Shown in pieces: positions 48,297 through 56,983 of a stretch of 64,000 bases of DNA; positions within the stretch are counted from its first letter, which is position 1; every line of letters starts with the position of its first letter. Both the position numbers and the translations under genes were made by a program. The notes beneath the pieces were generated by a model. That model did no database searches. It was not told the DNA's origin and saw nothing but the letters and a program-made list of their open reading frames with translations. Source of the stretch: Halorientalis litorea (lineage in GTDB: Archaea > Halobacteriota > Halobacteria > Halobacteriales > Haloarculaceae); NCBI RefSeq assembly GCF_023028225.1, contig NZ_CP095482.1, positions 2,170,001-2,234,000 on the forward strand. The letters run 5' to 3'.

Positions 48297-49057
48297 CGAC
48301 GGTGGGCGTAACTGGCGCGACCGGTCGGATGGGCCAAGCGGTGCTGGAGACGGCCGCCGAGCGCGCGGACGTGGCGGTGGCCTTCGCGGTCAACCGTGGC
48401 CTCGACGCCGACGACGACCACGGCGTCCCGCTCCGGCCGGCCGCCGACTTCGAGGCCCTGCTCGGGGAGTACGACCCCGACGCAGTCGTCGACTTCACCG
48501 GCCCCGACGCTACCGTCCGGTACGCCGAGGCCTGCGCCGAGGCTGGCGTCGCGTTCGTCACCGGCACGACCGGGCTGACCGACGACCAGTCGACGACGCT
48601 CGACGCCGCCAGCGAATCTATCCCGCTATTGCGGGCCAGCAACTTCGCCCGAGGCGTCCACGCCCTGCTCGGAGCCATCGAGGAAGCACTGGCGGCCGTC
48701 CCCGACTACGACCTCGAACTGCTGGAGACACACCACAACGGCAAGGTCGACGCGCCCTCCGGCACGGCCAAGACCATCCTCGAAACGGTGCAGGACCACC
48801 GCGACGTGGAACCGGTCTACGGCCGCGAGGGACACGCGCCCCGCGAAGACGACGAAATCGCCGTGTTCGCACGCCGAGCGGGCGATATCCGGGGCGAACA
48901 CGAACTCGTCGCCGCGGGCAACGACGAGGTGCTGTCGCTGTCCCACCGCGCCGAGGACCGCGGTGTCTTCGCCGCTGGCGCGCTCGACGCGGCGGCGTGG
49001 CTCGCCGACCGTGAGGCCGGCCGCTACGAATTCGGGGACGTTATCGGGGACGCGTGA
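48293..49057 (+). CDS. dapB: 4-hydroxy-tetrahydrodipicolinate reductase
   Basis: A 254-residue NAD(P)H-dependent reductase, second step of the pathway. The nucleotide-binding GATGRMGQAVLE is at residues 8-19, the family signature ETHHNGKVDAPSGTA (His-His and Lys at the active site) near residue 145, and FVTGTTGL and SHRAEDRGVFAAGA also match. Its start overlaps dapA, and the stop is 13 bases before dapD. Confidence 0.94.
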   Translation: MTTVGVTGATGRMGQAVLETAAERADVAVAFAVNRGLDADDDHGVPLRPAADFEALLGEYDPDAVVDFTGPDATVRYAEACAEAGVAFVTGTTGLTDDQSTTLDAASESIPLLRASNFARGVHALLGAIEEALAAVPDYDLELLETHHNGKVDAPSGTAKTILETVQDHRDVEPVYGREGHAPREDDEIAVFARRAGDIRGEHELVAAGNDEVLSLSHRAEDRGVFAAGALDAAAWLADREAGRYEFGDVIGDA

Positions 49058-49069
49058 GCACGTAAATCC

Positions 49070-49918
49070 ATGAGCCTGCAATCCGACGTTACCGACCTCT
49101 GGCACCGCTACGACGACGGCCTGACTGCCGAAGAGGCGACCAGCGACGACGCCGAGACGCTCGACGCGTTCCTCTCCGCCCTCGAAGCCGGCGACGCTCG
49201 CGCGGCCGAACCCGACGGCTCCGGCGATACCGTTCGGGACCGCTGGACGGTCAACGAGTGGGTCAAGCAGGGCATCCTGCTCAACTTCGGCCTCCGAGGC
49301 ATCGAGGCCCGCGAACACGGCGGCGTGGCCTACCACGACGTACTCCCCCTGCGCGAGACGGCCGACATCGGCGAGCGCGGGTCCCGGAACACGCCCGACG
49401 GCACCGTCATTCGACGCGGTGCCTACGTGGGTAGCGACGCCATCATGATGAGTCCCTCGTTCGTGAACATCGGTGCGTACGTCGGCGACGGCACCTTGGT
49501 CGACTCCTGTGACACCGTGGGGTCCTGTGCCCAAATCGGCGCGAACGTCAAACTCGGCGCGAACACGCTAATCGGTGGCGTCCTCGAACCGGTCGAGGAC
49601 AACCCGGTCATCGTCGAGGACGGCGTGTCGCTCGGTGCCGGCTGTCGCGTCACCTCCGGGTTCGTCGTCGGCGAGAACTCCGTCGTCGGCGAGAACACGC
49701 TGCTGACGCCGCGCATTCCGGTCTACGACCTCGTCGAGGAGGAAATCCTGTACGGCGAACTGCCCGCCGAGCGGCGGGCGTTCGCTCGCTACGTCGAGTC
49801 CTCGGTGAGCGACCACGACCTCATCGACGGCGGCGCGTACAAGCCCGCCGTCGTGGCGACCGACATCGAGACCGAAACCCTCGAAGCCACGGAGCGCGAA
49901 GACGCGCTCAGAGAATGA
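49070..49918 (+). CDS. dapD: Tetrahydrodipicolinate N-succinyltransferase
   Basis: A 282-residue left-handed beta-helix acyltransferase that succinylates the amino group of the open tetrahydrodipicolinate. The hexapeptide repeat region runs from about residue 115 (AYVGSDAIMMSPSFVNIGAYVGDG ... GANVKLGANTLIGG ... VTSGFVVGENSVVGENT). This fixes the pathway to the succinylase branch, together with dapE. It overlaps lysA by 4 bp (ATGA). Confidence 0.93.
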   Translation: MSLQSDVTDLWHRYDDGLTAEEATSDDAETLDAFLSALEAGDARAAEPDGSGDTVRDRWTVNEWVKQGILLNFGLRGIEAREHGGVAYHDVLPLRETADIGERGSRNTPDGTVIRRGAYVGSDAIMMSPSFVNIGAYVGDGTLVDSCDTVGSCAQIGANVKLGANTLIGGVLEPVEDNPVIVEDGVSLGAGCRVTSGFVVGENSVVGENTLLTPRIPVYDLVEEEILYGELPAERRAFARYVESSVSDHDLIDGGAYKPAVVATDIETETLEATEREDALRE

Positions 49919-51150
49919 CTTCGCCCGCAGTCCGTCGGCTGTCCGAGTGGGACGCCGAGCGACTGCGCGGACTGGCGAGCGAGTACGGGACGCCGCTGTA
50001 TCTCGTCGACCTCGACCGCGTCCGCGAGAACGCCGCGCGCCTCCAGTCTGCCTTCGAGTTCGAGGACCTGTCCTACGCGGTCAAGGCCAACACGACCCGC
50101 TCCGTCTTGGAGACGCTCCGTGACGCTGGCGTCGGTGCGGAGTGTGCCTCGGCCGGGGAAGTCAAGCGCGCGCTCGACGCCGGATTCGACGGGGCGGACG
50201 TACGGTACACGGCAGTCAACCCGCCCGACCGGGACCTCGATTTCGTGGTGGACGAGGCCGACGCCGACCTCGTGGTGACCGTCGGCGCGACCGACACGCT
50301 CGACCGACTCGCGGACCGTGGCTACGACGGCCGTCTCTGCATCCGGGTCAACCCCGGTGTCGGTGCGGGCCATCACGAGAAGGTCGCGACCGGCGCGGAC
50401 CCGAAGTTCGGTGTGCCCTACGACCGCGCGCCGGACCTCGCCCGCGAGGCCGTCGGCCGCGGTTTCGAACTCGTGGGCCTCCACGCCCACGCCGGGAGCG
50501 GCATCTCCGGCGACGACCTCGCCGCCCACCGCGAACTCGTCGCCCGGATGGGGGACCTCGCCCGAGACGTGATTGCCGACACGACCCCCCTCGACTTCGT
50601 CAACGTCGGCGGCGGCCTCGGCGTCCCCTACCGGGAGGACGAGGCCCCCCTCGACCTGCGGGCGGTCGCGGCGACGACGCGTGAGGCCTTCGGCGACGCC
50701 GACGCGACGCTCGGGCTCGAACCGGGTCGGTACTTCGTAGCCGACGCGGGCGTCCTCCTGACACGGGTCAACACGGTCAAGCCGACACCCGAGACGACCG
50801 TCGTGGGCGTCGACGCCGGCATGACGACACTTATCCGTCCGGCCCTGTACGACTCCTACCACGAGATACGGTCGCTCGCGCCGGACGGCGACGACCGGGA
50901 GGCAGTCACTGCCACGGTCGCCGGCCCCGTCTGCGAGACGGCGGACGTATTCGGGACGGGCCGCTCGCTACCGGCACCCGAACGGGACGACCTGCTCGCG
51001 GTCGGCAACGCCGGTGCGTACGGCTACGAGATGGCGAGCCAGTACAACTCACGACCGCGGCCCGCCGTCGTTGCCCTCGAAGGAGAGAACGACAGCGTGG
51101 CGGTCCGACGCGAGCGACTCGACGACATCACGGAGCTAGAACGATGGTAA
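49915..51150 (+). CDS. lysA: Diaminopimelate decarboxylase
   Basis: A 411-residue PLP enzyme that converts meso-diaminopimelate to lysine. Lys57 in DLSYAVKANTTRSV holds the PLP; HAHAGSGI (near residue 192), NVGGGLGVPY and EPGRYFVADAG (PLP phosphate binding), and the C-terminal CETADVFG and GNAGAYGYEMASQYNSRPRPA are all present. It overlaps dapF by seven bases. It is placed before dapF and dapE, so gene order does not follow pathway order. Confidence 0.94.
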   Translation: MTSPAVRRLSEWDAERLRGLASEYGTPLYLVDLDRVRENAARLQSAFEFEDLSYAVKANTTRSVLETLRDAGVGAECASAGEVKRALDAGFDGADVRYTAVNPPDRDLDFVVDEADADLVVTVGATDTLDRLADRGYDGRLCIRVNPGVGAGHHEKVATGADPKFGVPYDRAPDLAREAVGRGFELVGLHAHAGSGISGDDLAAHRELVARMGDLARDVIADTTPLDFVNVGGGLGVPYREDEAPLDLRAVAATTREAFGDADATLGLEPGRYFVADAGVLLTRVNTVKPTPETTVVGVDAGMTTLIRPALYDSYHEIRSLAPDGDDREAVTATVAGPVCETADVFGTGRSLPAPERDDLLAVGNAGAYGYEMASQYNSRPRPAVVALEGENDSVAVRRERLDDITELERW

Positions 51151-52058
51151 ACGTAGAGAAGTACCACGGCACCGGCAACGACTTCATCATCGTCGATGCG
51201 AGCGAACGCGTTCCCAACCGCCGGGCGTTCGCCGCCGACCTCTGTGACCGCGAGACGGGCCTCTCGCACCCGAACGCCCGAAAGCGGGGGGCCGACGGCG
51301 TCCTCTTTCTGGCACTGGAGACCGAGTACTCACCCCCGCGTGTCGTGATGACGCTCGTCCAACCGGACGGGAGCGTCGCGGCGATGTGCGGGAACGGCGC
51401 GCGGTGTGCGGCCGCGTGGGTCGCCGCCCGCACGGGGACCGACGAGGTGATGATAGACACCCAGTCCGGCACGCGCCGTGCGACCATCGGCGAGCAGGGC
51501 GTGACAATCGAGATGGGTGAACCGGTCTTCGACCCGGCGGGCGTCCCCGTCGCCACCGAAGACCCGCTCGTCGAACAGGAGGTCGAGGGCCTGACGGTGA
51601 CGGCGGTCAACACGGGCGTCCCCCACGCTGTCGCGTTCGTCGACGACGTGACCGACATCGACATGGAGACCGTCGCGCCACCCGTCCGGGACGCCGACGT
51701 GTTCCCGGAGGGGGCGAACGTCAACGTCGCCGCACTCCGCGGCGACGGGTCGCCGGACGACCCCGACGCAGACCCGGCCCGGACCGGGTTCGACCAACGG
51801 ACCTTCGAGCGCGGTGTCGAGGCCGAAACCGACTCCTGTGGCACTGGTGCCGTCGCCATCGTCGCCGCCGCCGAACGCCTCGGGACGGTCGAACGCGGCG
51901 AGCGCGTCCCGGTCCACCCGCCGGGCGGTCGCCTCGTCGTGGAACTGACCGACGGCGACGCCCTGTTGCAGGGTCCCGTCGAGAAGGAGTACACCGGCGA
52001 GGTGACCGTCACCGGCCCCGAGACGTTCGAGGTCGTCCTCGACGGCACCAGCCAGTAA
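51144..52058 (+). CDS. dapF: Diaminopimelate epimerase
   Basis: A 304-residue PLP-independent epimerase that makes meso-diaminopimelate from the LL-form. The two catalytic cysteines are Cys82 (AMCGNGARCAA) and Cys232 (ETDSCGTGAVAI). The N-terminus KYHGTGNDFIIVD is also typical. The stop overlaps the dapE start by a base (TAATG). Confidence 0.94.
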   Translation: MVNVEKYHGTGNDFIIVDASERVPNRRAFAADLCDRETGLSHPNARKRGADGVLFLALETEYSPPRVVMTLVQPDGSVAAMCGNGARCAAAWVAARTGTDEVMIDTQSGTRRATIGEQGVTIEMGEPVFDPAGVPVATEDPLVEQEVEGLTVTAVNTGVPHAVAFVDDVTDIDMETVAPPVRDADVFPEGANVNVAALRGDGSPDDPDADPARTGFDQRTFERGVEAETDSCGTGAVAIVAAAERLGTVERGERVPVHPPGGRLVVELTDGDALLQGPVEKEYTGEVTVTGPETFEVVLDGTSQ

Positions 52059-53182
52059 TGTTCGAGACGCTCTCCTTTCACGAGCGCGCCGTTCGGACGC
52101 CCTCCCACGAGGACGTGACTGCGATGCGCGAGCTACTCGTCGAGACGCTCGCCGACCACGGGGCCGACCCGCGCGTGGACGACGCGGGCAACACCCTCGC
52201 CGTCCGCGAGGGCGACGGCGACGGGCCGCATCTCGTGTTGAACACACACATCGACACCGTCCCACCGCACGTCCCCCACGAGCGCAGGGCGTCCCCGCCC
52301 GGCGTCGAGGCTGGACCGAGTGACACCGCCGGACAGGACGGCGGTGACGTGGTGTGTGGCCGGGGAGCCTGCGACGCGAAGGGACCGCTGGCCGCACTGC
52401 TGGCCGCGTTCTTCGACGCGGACGTCGACCGCGGGCGGTTGACGCTGGCCGTCACACCCGACGAGGAGGTGTACTCGACGGGGGCGGCCGCCCTCTCGCT
52501 CGCCGCGGACGGCTACATCGTGGGCGAACCGACCGGCCTCGATGCCTGTACCGCCGCCAAGGGTCGCTTCGAGGGGACGGTCACCATCGAGGGCGTCGCG
52601 GCCCACGCCGCCGAACCCGGGAGCGGCGCGAACGCGATTCGGGCGGCCGCGCCCGTCCTGCAGGCCATCGAGTCCTACGACGAGACGGTCGGCCCGCCGG
52701 AACACGACGCGTTGGGGCGGCCGACGCTGGAACCCACGGTCATCGAGGGCGGCGAGGCGACCAACCAGATACCCGCAGCGTGTCGGATTACAGTCGACCG
52801 CCGGAGCGTCCCGCCGGAGACACAACAGGGGTTCGCCGAGCAGTTCGAGGCCCACCTCGACGGCTGGCTTCCCGACTCGATGTCGCTCTCCTTCGCCTAC
52901 ACCGAGCGCGAGACGCCGTTTCTGGAGGCGTTCGCCACGCCCGCCGACAGCGACGTGGTGCAGGCACTGCTGGGGGCGGGTGCGGGGAATGTTCGCCCGT
53001 TCGGGGCCGCGACAGAGGCGTCGTACTTCGCGGCCGACGCCCCGACAGTCGTGTTCGGGCCGGGTGTCCTCGCCGACGAGGCTGGGGCCGTCGCCCACGC
53101 CGAACGCGAGTACGTCCGCCGGTCACAAATCGAGCGTGCGGGCGACATCGTGACCGGTGCCGTCGAGTCCCTGCTCTCGTAA
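52058..53182 (+). CDS. dapE: M20 family succinyl-diaminopimelate desuccinylase
   Basis: A 374-residue M20 metallopeptidase-family amidohydrolase. Zinc-site motifs: LNTHIDTVPPH (His64 and Asp66), GRGACDAKGPLAALLAAF (the bridging Asp), and VTPDEEVYSTGAAAL (catalytic Glu and metal Glu). The lid domain is between residues 165 and 280. Its position as last gene of the dap operon supports succinyl-DAP as substrate rather than acetylornithine. No aminotransferase (dapC) is in the operon, so an ArgD-like enzyme elsewhere must act. Confidence 0.88.
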   Translation: MFETLSFHERAVRTPSHEDVTAMRELLVETLADHGADPRVDDAGNTLAVREGDGDGPHLVLNTHIDTVPPHVPHERRASPPGVEAGPSDTAGQDGGDVVCGRGACDAKGPLAALLAAFFDADVDRGRLTLAVTPDEEVYSTGAAALSLAADGYIVGEPTGLDACTAAKGRFEGTVTIEGVAAHAAEPGSGANAIRAAAPVLQAIESYDETVGPPEHDALGRPTLEPTVIEGGEATNQIPAACRITVDRRSVPPETQQGFAEQFEAHLDGWLPDSMSLSFAYTERETPFLEAFATPADSDVVQALLGAGAGNVRPFGAATEASYFAADAPTVVFGPGVLADEAGAVAHAEREYVRRSQIERAGDIVTGAVESLLS

Positions 53183-53221
53183 CACCCTCTCCCTCACCCG
53201 GCGCACGCCCGGGGTACACTT

Positions 53222-54034
53222 ATGTACGAGTCAACCCCCAGACAGCCCGTGGTCCCTGACGGTTCGACACTCTTGGTCGTCTTCGGTGCCGTGTTCGCCG
53301 GGGGACTGGTCACCGGCGTCACCGGGTTCGGCTACGCCATCGTCGCGACGGCGACGCTCGCCTCTCTGCTCGACCCGCGGACGGCCATCGTCGTGGTCAT
53401 CGTCCCGATTCTCGCCGCCAATGTCTCGCTCGTGTTCGAACTCGACCGGGCAGGATTCACCGCCTGCGCGCGTCGGTTCTGGGCGTACGTCGCGGCGGGG
53501 GCCGTCGGCACCGTCCTCGGGATGGCCGCCCTCGCACAGGTACAGACCGCGCCGCTGACCGTCGCACTCGGCGTGTTCACGCTCGGGTACGTCGCCGCGA
53601 CACAGCCGTGGTTCGCCCTCCCCGGTACGTCGCGGGTCGACGAGTTCTGCGTCGTCGAGACGCACGCGAGAAAGGGGCTGCTCGGTTTCCTCTCGGGTAT
53701 CGTGTTCGGTGCCTCGAACGTCGGCGTGCAGGTGGTCGCCTACCTGCGGACGCTCTCGCTCGACCGGTCGACGTTCGTCGGCGTCGTCGCCATGGTGTTC
53801 TTGGGTATCGGTATCGTCCGGGTCGGCGCGGCGTGGGTGTTCGGACTCTACGCTTCGCCTGCAGTCCTCGCGCTGTCGGTTGCCGCCGCCCTCCCGGGCC
53901 TCGTGGGTGTCGCGCTCGGTCGTCGTCTCCGTTCGGCTGTCCCTCGGCGCGTGCAGGAACTCGTGGTGTACCTCCTGCTCGCCGTCATCGGCGGGACGCT
54001 CGTTTGGAACGGGGGGACGGCACTGGTTGGCTAA
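53222..54034 (+). CDS. TauE/SafE-family sulfite/organosulfur permease-like protein
   Basis: A 270-residue membrane protein with about eight helices. The N-terminal GAVFAGGLVTGVTGFGYAIVATATLASLLDP and the internal FLSGIVFGASNVGVQVVAYLRTL are the two halves of the TauE/SafE duplication. Substrates in the family are sulfite, sulfoacetate or other anions; no specific clue. It starts 40 bases after dapE and could be transcribed from its own weak promoter. Confidence 0.83.
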   Translation: MYESTPRQPVVPDGSTLLVVFGAVFAGGLVTGVTGFGYAIVATATLASLLDPRTAIVVVIVPILAANVSLVFELDRAGFTACARRFWAYVAAGAVGTVLGMAALAQVQTAPLTVALGVFTLGYVAATQPWFALPGTSRVDEFCVVETHARKGLLGFLSGIVFGASNVGVQVVAYLRTLSLDRSTFVGVVAMVFLGIGIVRVGAAWVFGLYASPAVLALSVAAALPGLVGVALGRRLRSAVPRRVQELVVYLLLAVIGGTLVWNGGTALVG

Positions 54035-54106
54035 CCGACGGAATCCGTCAGACCTCCGTCAGACGCCGCGATAACGCTTTAGTCGGCGGGTTCCGCAACG
54101 AGAAGT

Positions 54107-54565
54107 ATGGCAACTGCAAACCGGAACCAGTTCGACGTGGAGGCGGTGGGTCGCGCGGGCGCGCTCGTCGCCATCTGTACGCTCGTCCTGACTGCGAGTT
54201 TCGTCGGTGTCGTCGCCATCGTCTCGGGACAGGTCGCGGATATCAGCGTCCGGCTCCCGGGATACGTGCTGGCGATGGCGGCGGCGTTCGTCGGGACCAT
54301 CCTCCTGTTGGAGGCACAGGGCTACGACGGGCCGACCATCATCGTCCTCGCGGGTGTGACCGCGCTCGGGACGTTCGTCGCCATCACGCTCGGCAGTGAG
54401 GGCATCGTCTACGCGGTGCGGAACCCACAGCAAGTGGTCGCCTCACAGTTCTTGCTGTACTTCCTCGCCGCGGGCCTCATCGGGACTGGCCTCGGCTACT
54501 GGGGCATCAACCACTGGCAGGAACTGGTCGAGGACGTGGGACCGGGGTCGGGACTGCGGCGGTAA
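54107..54565 (+). CDS. Small four-helix membrane protein
   Basis: A 152-residue membrane protein with helices at about residues 15-40, 48-65, 76-96 and 110-135, and a short N-terminal charged part. It begins MATANRNQFDVEAVGRAGALVAICTLVLTAS. No recognised family. A TATA-like CGCTTTAGTC lies about 30 bases before the ATG. It lies convergent to and directly abutting the HTH gene. Confidence 0.65.
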   Translation: MATANRNQFDVEAVGRAGALVAICTLVLTASFVGVVAIVSGQVADISVRLPGYVLAMAAAFVGTILLLEAQGYDGPTIIVLAGVTALGTFVAITLGSEGIVYAVRNPQQVVASQFLLYFLAAGLIGTGLGYWGINHWQELVEDVGPGSGLRR

Positions 54566-55216
54566 CTACCGGAACAGAGCGTTCAACAGCCGCGATTCGA
54601 CTTTTCTGAGTATCTCACCGACGGTGCCGGGTGCCACGTCGACTTCCTCGGCGATGTCGTCGTAGGTGACCTTCCGCGGCGTGTCGTAGTACCCCATATC
54701 GACGGCGATTTCCGCGACTTCGCGCTGTCGGTCGGTCAACCGGGAGAGGAGACGTTCGTTCTCGGGCGCGTAGTCGCCGAGTTTCTCCAACTCGACAGAG
54801 ATGCCCTCCGGGACGGCCGACATCGACTCCCGGATTTGCTCCTCGTCGCCCACGATAGTCATGCGAATCGAACCGTTCCCGGCGAACTCGATGGGGAAGT
54901 CGGGGACGATTTGATACTGGTGGGGGAGCTCGAGCAGTCCGGTGAGCATCTCGTTGGACTCGACGTGCGCGAACGTGAGGATGCGGTCGTCCATCGACGA
55001 AATCTGGTAGGTGATAAGTTCGGGGATGTGCTCGGCGGCGAACTCGATGATGTCGCGGTCGCCGCTCATCTCGTACATCGTCGTGACTGTTCCGTCCTCC
55101 AGCAGTTCCATCTGCAGAATCCGCTCGTTTTTGATACCGGGAGCCTGTTGGATGCGCCGCTCGATGGGGTGAAACCACCCACGTTCCGGTGTCAGCAGTC
55201 CCTCTACGTATCGCAT
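54566..55216 (-). CDS. Bacterio-opsin activator-type HTH_10 regulator
   Basis: A 216-residue haloarchaeal regulator. The N-terminal sensor-like region (about 1-150) has ERILQMELLEDGTVTTMYEMSGDRDIIEF. The C-terminal HTH_10 (about 160-216) contains LTDRQREVAEIAVDMGYYDTPRKVTYDDIAEEVDVAPGTVGEILRKVESRLL, the characteristic GYYDTPR and helix-turn-helix of Bat-like proteins. No PAS or GAF domain is obvious. The target is unknown; it is a stand-alone transcription regulator. Confidence 0.85.
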   Translation of the reverse strand: MRYVEGLLTPERGWFHPIERRIQQAPGIKNERILQMELLEDGTVTTMYEMSGDRDIIEFAAEHIPELITYQISSMDDRILTFAHVESNEMLTGLLELPHQYQIVPDFPIEFAGNGSIRMTIVGDEEQIRESMSAVPEGISVELEKLGDYAPENERLLSRLTDRQREVAEIAVDMGYYDTPRKVTYDDIAEEVDVAPGTVGEILRKVESRLLNALFR

Positions 55217-55259
55217 GCTCTCACCAATCGCCCCGGAGGGCTATAAGCCGTTTGGACGC

Positions 55260-56642
55260 CTACTGTCGGTCGCTCAGGTCGGCCGCGACGCCGACGTATG
55301 CGGCTGGTGTCAGTGAGTTTAACTCTTCGCGCACCGCCTCGGACACCTCCAAGTCGGCGAACAGGTCACGGAAGTCGGCGAGCGTCACCTCCTGTCCTCG
55401 CGTCAGGTCCTTGACCCGCTCGTAGGCGTCGTCGTGCCCTTCACGCCGCAGAATCGTCTGGACTGCCTCGCCGATGACTGCCGGTGTCGCCGCCAACTCC
55501 TCGGCCATCACCTGCTCGTTTGGAACTACCTTGCCGAGCCCCGTCTCACACTTCCGGTAGCCGATGAGACAGTGGGCGAGTGCCGCCCCGATGTTGCGTT
55601 TGACCGTCGAGTCCGAGAGGTCACGTTGGAGGCGCGAGGTGGTCACGTAGTCCCCGAGGAAGACCAAATCGGCGTTCGCCTTCGAGAGGTTCCCCTCGCT
55701 GTTCTCGAAGTCTATCGGGTTGACTTTGTGTGGCATCGTCGAGGACCCGGTTTCGCCGGCCGCGGCCTCCTGGCCGAGGTAGCGGTCCGAGACGTACAGC
55801 CACGCGTCGCGGTCCAAATCGAGGAGGACGTTGTTCGCGCCGCGGAGCGCGTCGAACAGTGCTTCGAGGTCGTCACAGTGGTTGACCTGCGTGGTCAGCG
55901 GTTCGTGGTCGAGACCGAGGTCGGTGACGAACGCCTCGGCGAAGGCCGGCCAATCGACCTCCGGGTAGGCGGCGTGGTGGGCGGCGTAGGTGCCGGAGGC
56001 TCCGGCGAGTTTGCCGGCGAGGCCGTCGGCGGCGTCCTCGATGCGACCCAGTGCCCGCCCGAGACGGGACGCGTAGACGGCCATCTCCTTGCCGAACGTC
56101 GTCGGCGTCGCCGGCTGGCCGTGGGTCCGCGCCAGCATCGAGCGGTCCCGGTACTCGTGGGCCATCTCGACCAGCGCGTCGCGCACGTCCCGGAGCGCGG
56201 GCACCAGTACCTCGCGGACGGCAGGTTCGACGAGAAGACGGTGGGCGAGGTTGTTCACGTCCTCGCTGGTCAGGCCGAAGTGAATCCACTGGCTCGCGTC
56301 GACGCCGTCGGGCAAGTGTTCGCGGACGAAGTACTCGACGGCCTTCACGTCGTGGTTGGTCGCCGCGTAGCCCTGCCAGCCCGTGGTTTCGAGCTGTTTG
56401 ACGATGTCGGCGTCCGCGGCGTCGAACTCCTCGTAGAGACGCCGGAGGTGGGCGCGGTGGTCGGCCCCGAGTTCGAGCGGCGTCGCGTCGAGGTCTGCCA
56501 GCGCGACGAGGTACTCGACCTCGACGCGGACGCGGGCACGCATCAGTGCCTGCTCGCTCGCGTACGGGACGAGCGGTTCGGTGTACCGCGCGTACCGCCC
56601 GTCGAGGGGCGACACCGCGGTGAGTGGAGTGCGCTCGGTCAT
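55260..56642 (-). CDS. purB: Adenylosuccinate lyase
   Basis: A 460-residue fumarase/aspartase superfamily enzyme that acts twice in purine synthesis (SAICAR to AICAR; adenylosuccinate to AMP). Start TPLTAVSPLDGRYARYTEPL, LARTHGQPATPTTFGKEMAVYASRL (substrate-binding His), and the signature SSTMPHKVNPIDFENSEGN at about residue 283. It is complete. The PurN-AICAR transformylase fusion lies divergently behind it, so two purine genes flank a 341-bp intergenic region. Confidence 0.94.
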   Translation of the reverse strand: MTERTPLTAVSPLDGRYARYTEPLVPYASEQALMRARVRVEVEYLVALADLDATPLELGADHRAHLRRLYEEFDAADADIVKQLETTGWQGYAATNHDVKAVEYFVREHLPDGVDASQWIHFGLTSEDVNNLAHRLLVEPAVREVLVPALRDVRDALVEMAHEYRDRSMLARTHGQPATPTTFGKEMAVYASRLGRALGRIEDAADGLAGKLAGASGTYAAHHAAYPEVDWPAFAEAFVTDLGLDHEPLTTQVNHCDDLEALFDALRGANNVLLDLDRDAWLYVSDRYLGQEAAAGETGSSTMPHKVNPIDFENSEGNLSKANADLVFLGDYVTTSRLQRDLSDSTVKRNIGAALAHCLIGYRKCETGLGKVVPNEQVMAEELAATPAVIGEAVQTILRREGHDDAYERVKDLTRGQEVTLADFRDLFADLEVSEAVREELNSLTPAAYVGVAADLSDRQ

Positions 56643-56983
56643 ACCCGTCCGTGGGCACAGGCGAGTAAAAGGGGTGTCGAAGGGGCAGGCGACTCACACC
56701 GCACCGCTCGAACGGCGGCGCGTCACAGCACCGTACGCGCAGCGTACTCCTGACGCCTACCACGCCCGCTTCGTTCCGCCCCGACGGAAACGAAACAATG
56801 TAAATCTGTTGTCGCGATTTGAAAACAGTGATAACAATTGGATCGCTTTCGAAAAACGGGGGTGACGCTACAACCCCAAGCGATGTCACCCCTCCCCACC
56901 CCACCCCCCACCTCTCTCCCGTTTTTACCCGCGGAGCGACGGGTTCCGCAACGACTTTGCGCGCGGCCCGCCCCCGTTCGGAT
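56643..56983. other. 341-bp divergent intergenic region between two purine genes
   Basis: It is AT-richer than the genes at 56780-56860. It holds an inverted repeat: GGGGTGAC at 56859-56866 pairs with GTCACCCC at 56885-56892, with GCT/AGC able to extend it inward around a nine-base loop. Possible promoter runs on both strands. I see no gene. Confidence 0.55.
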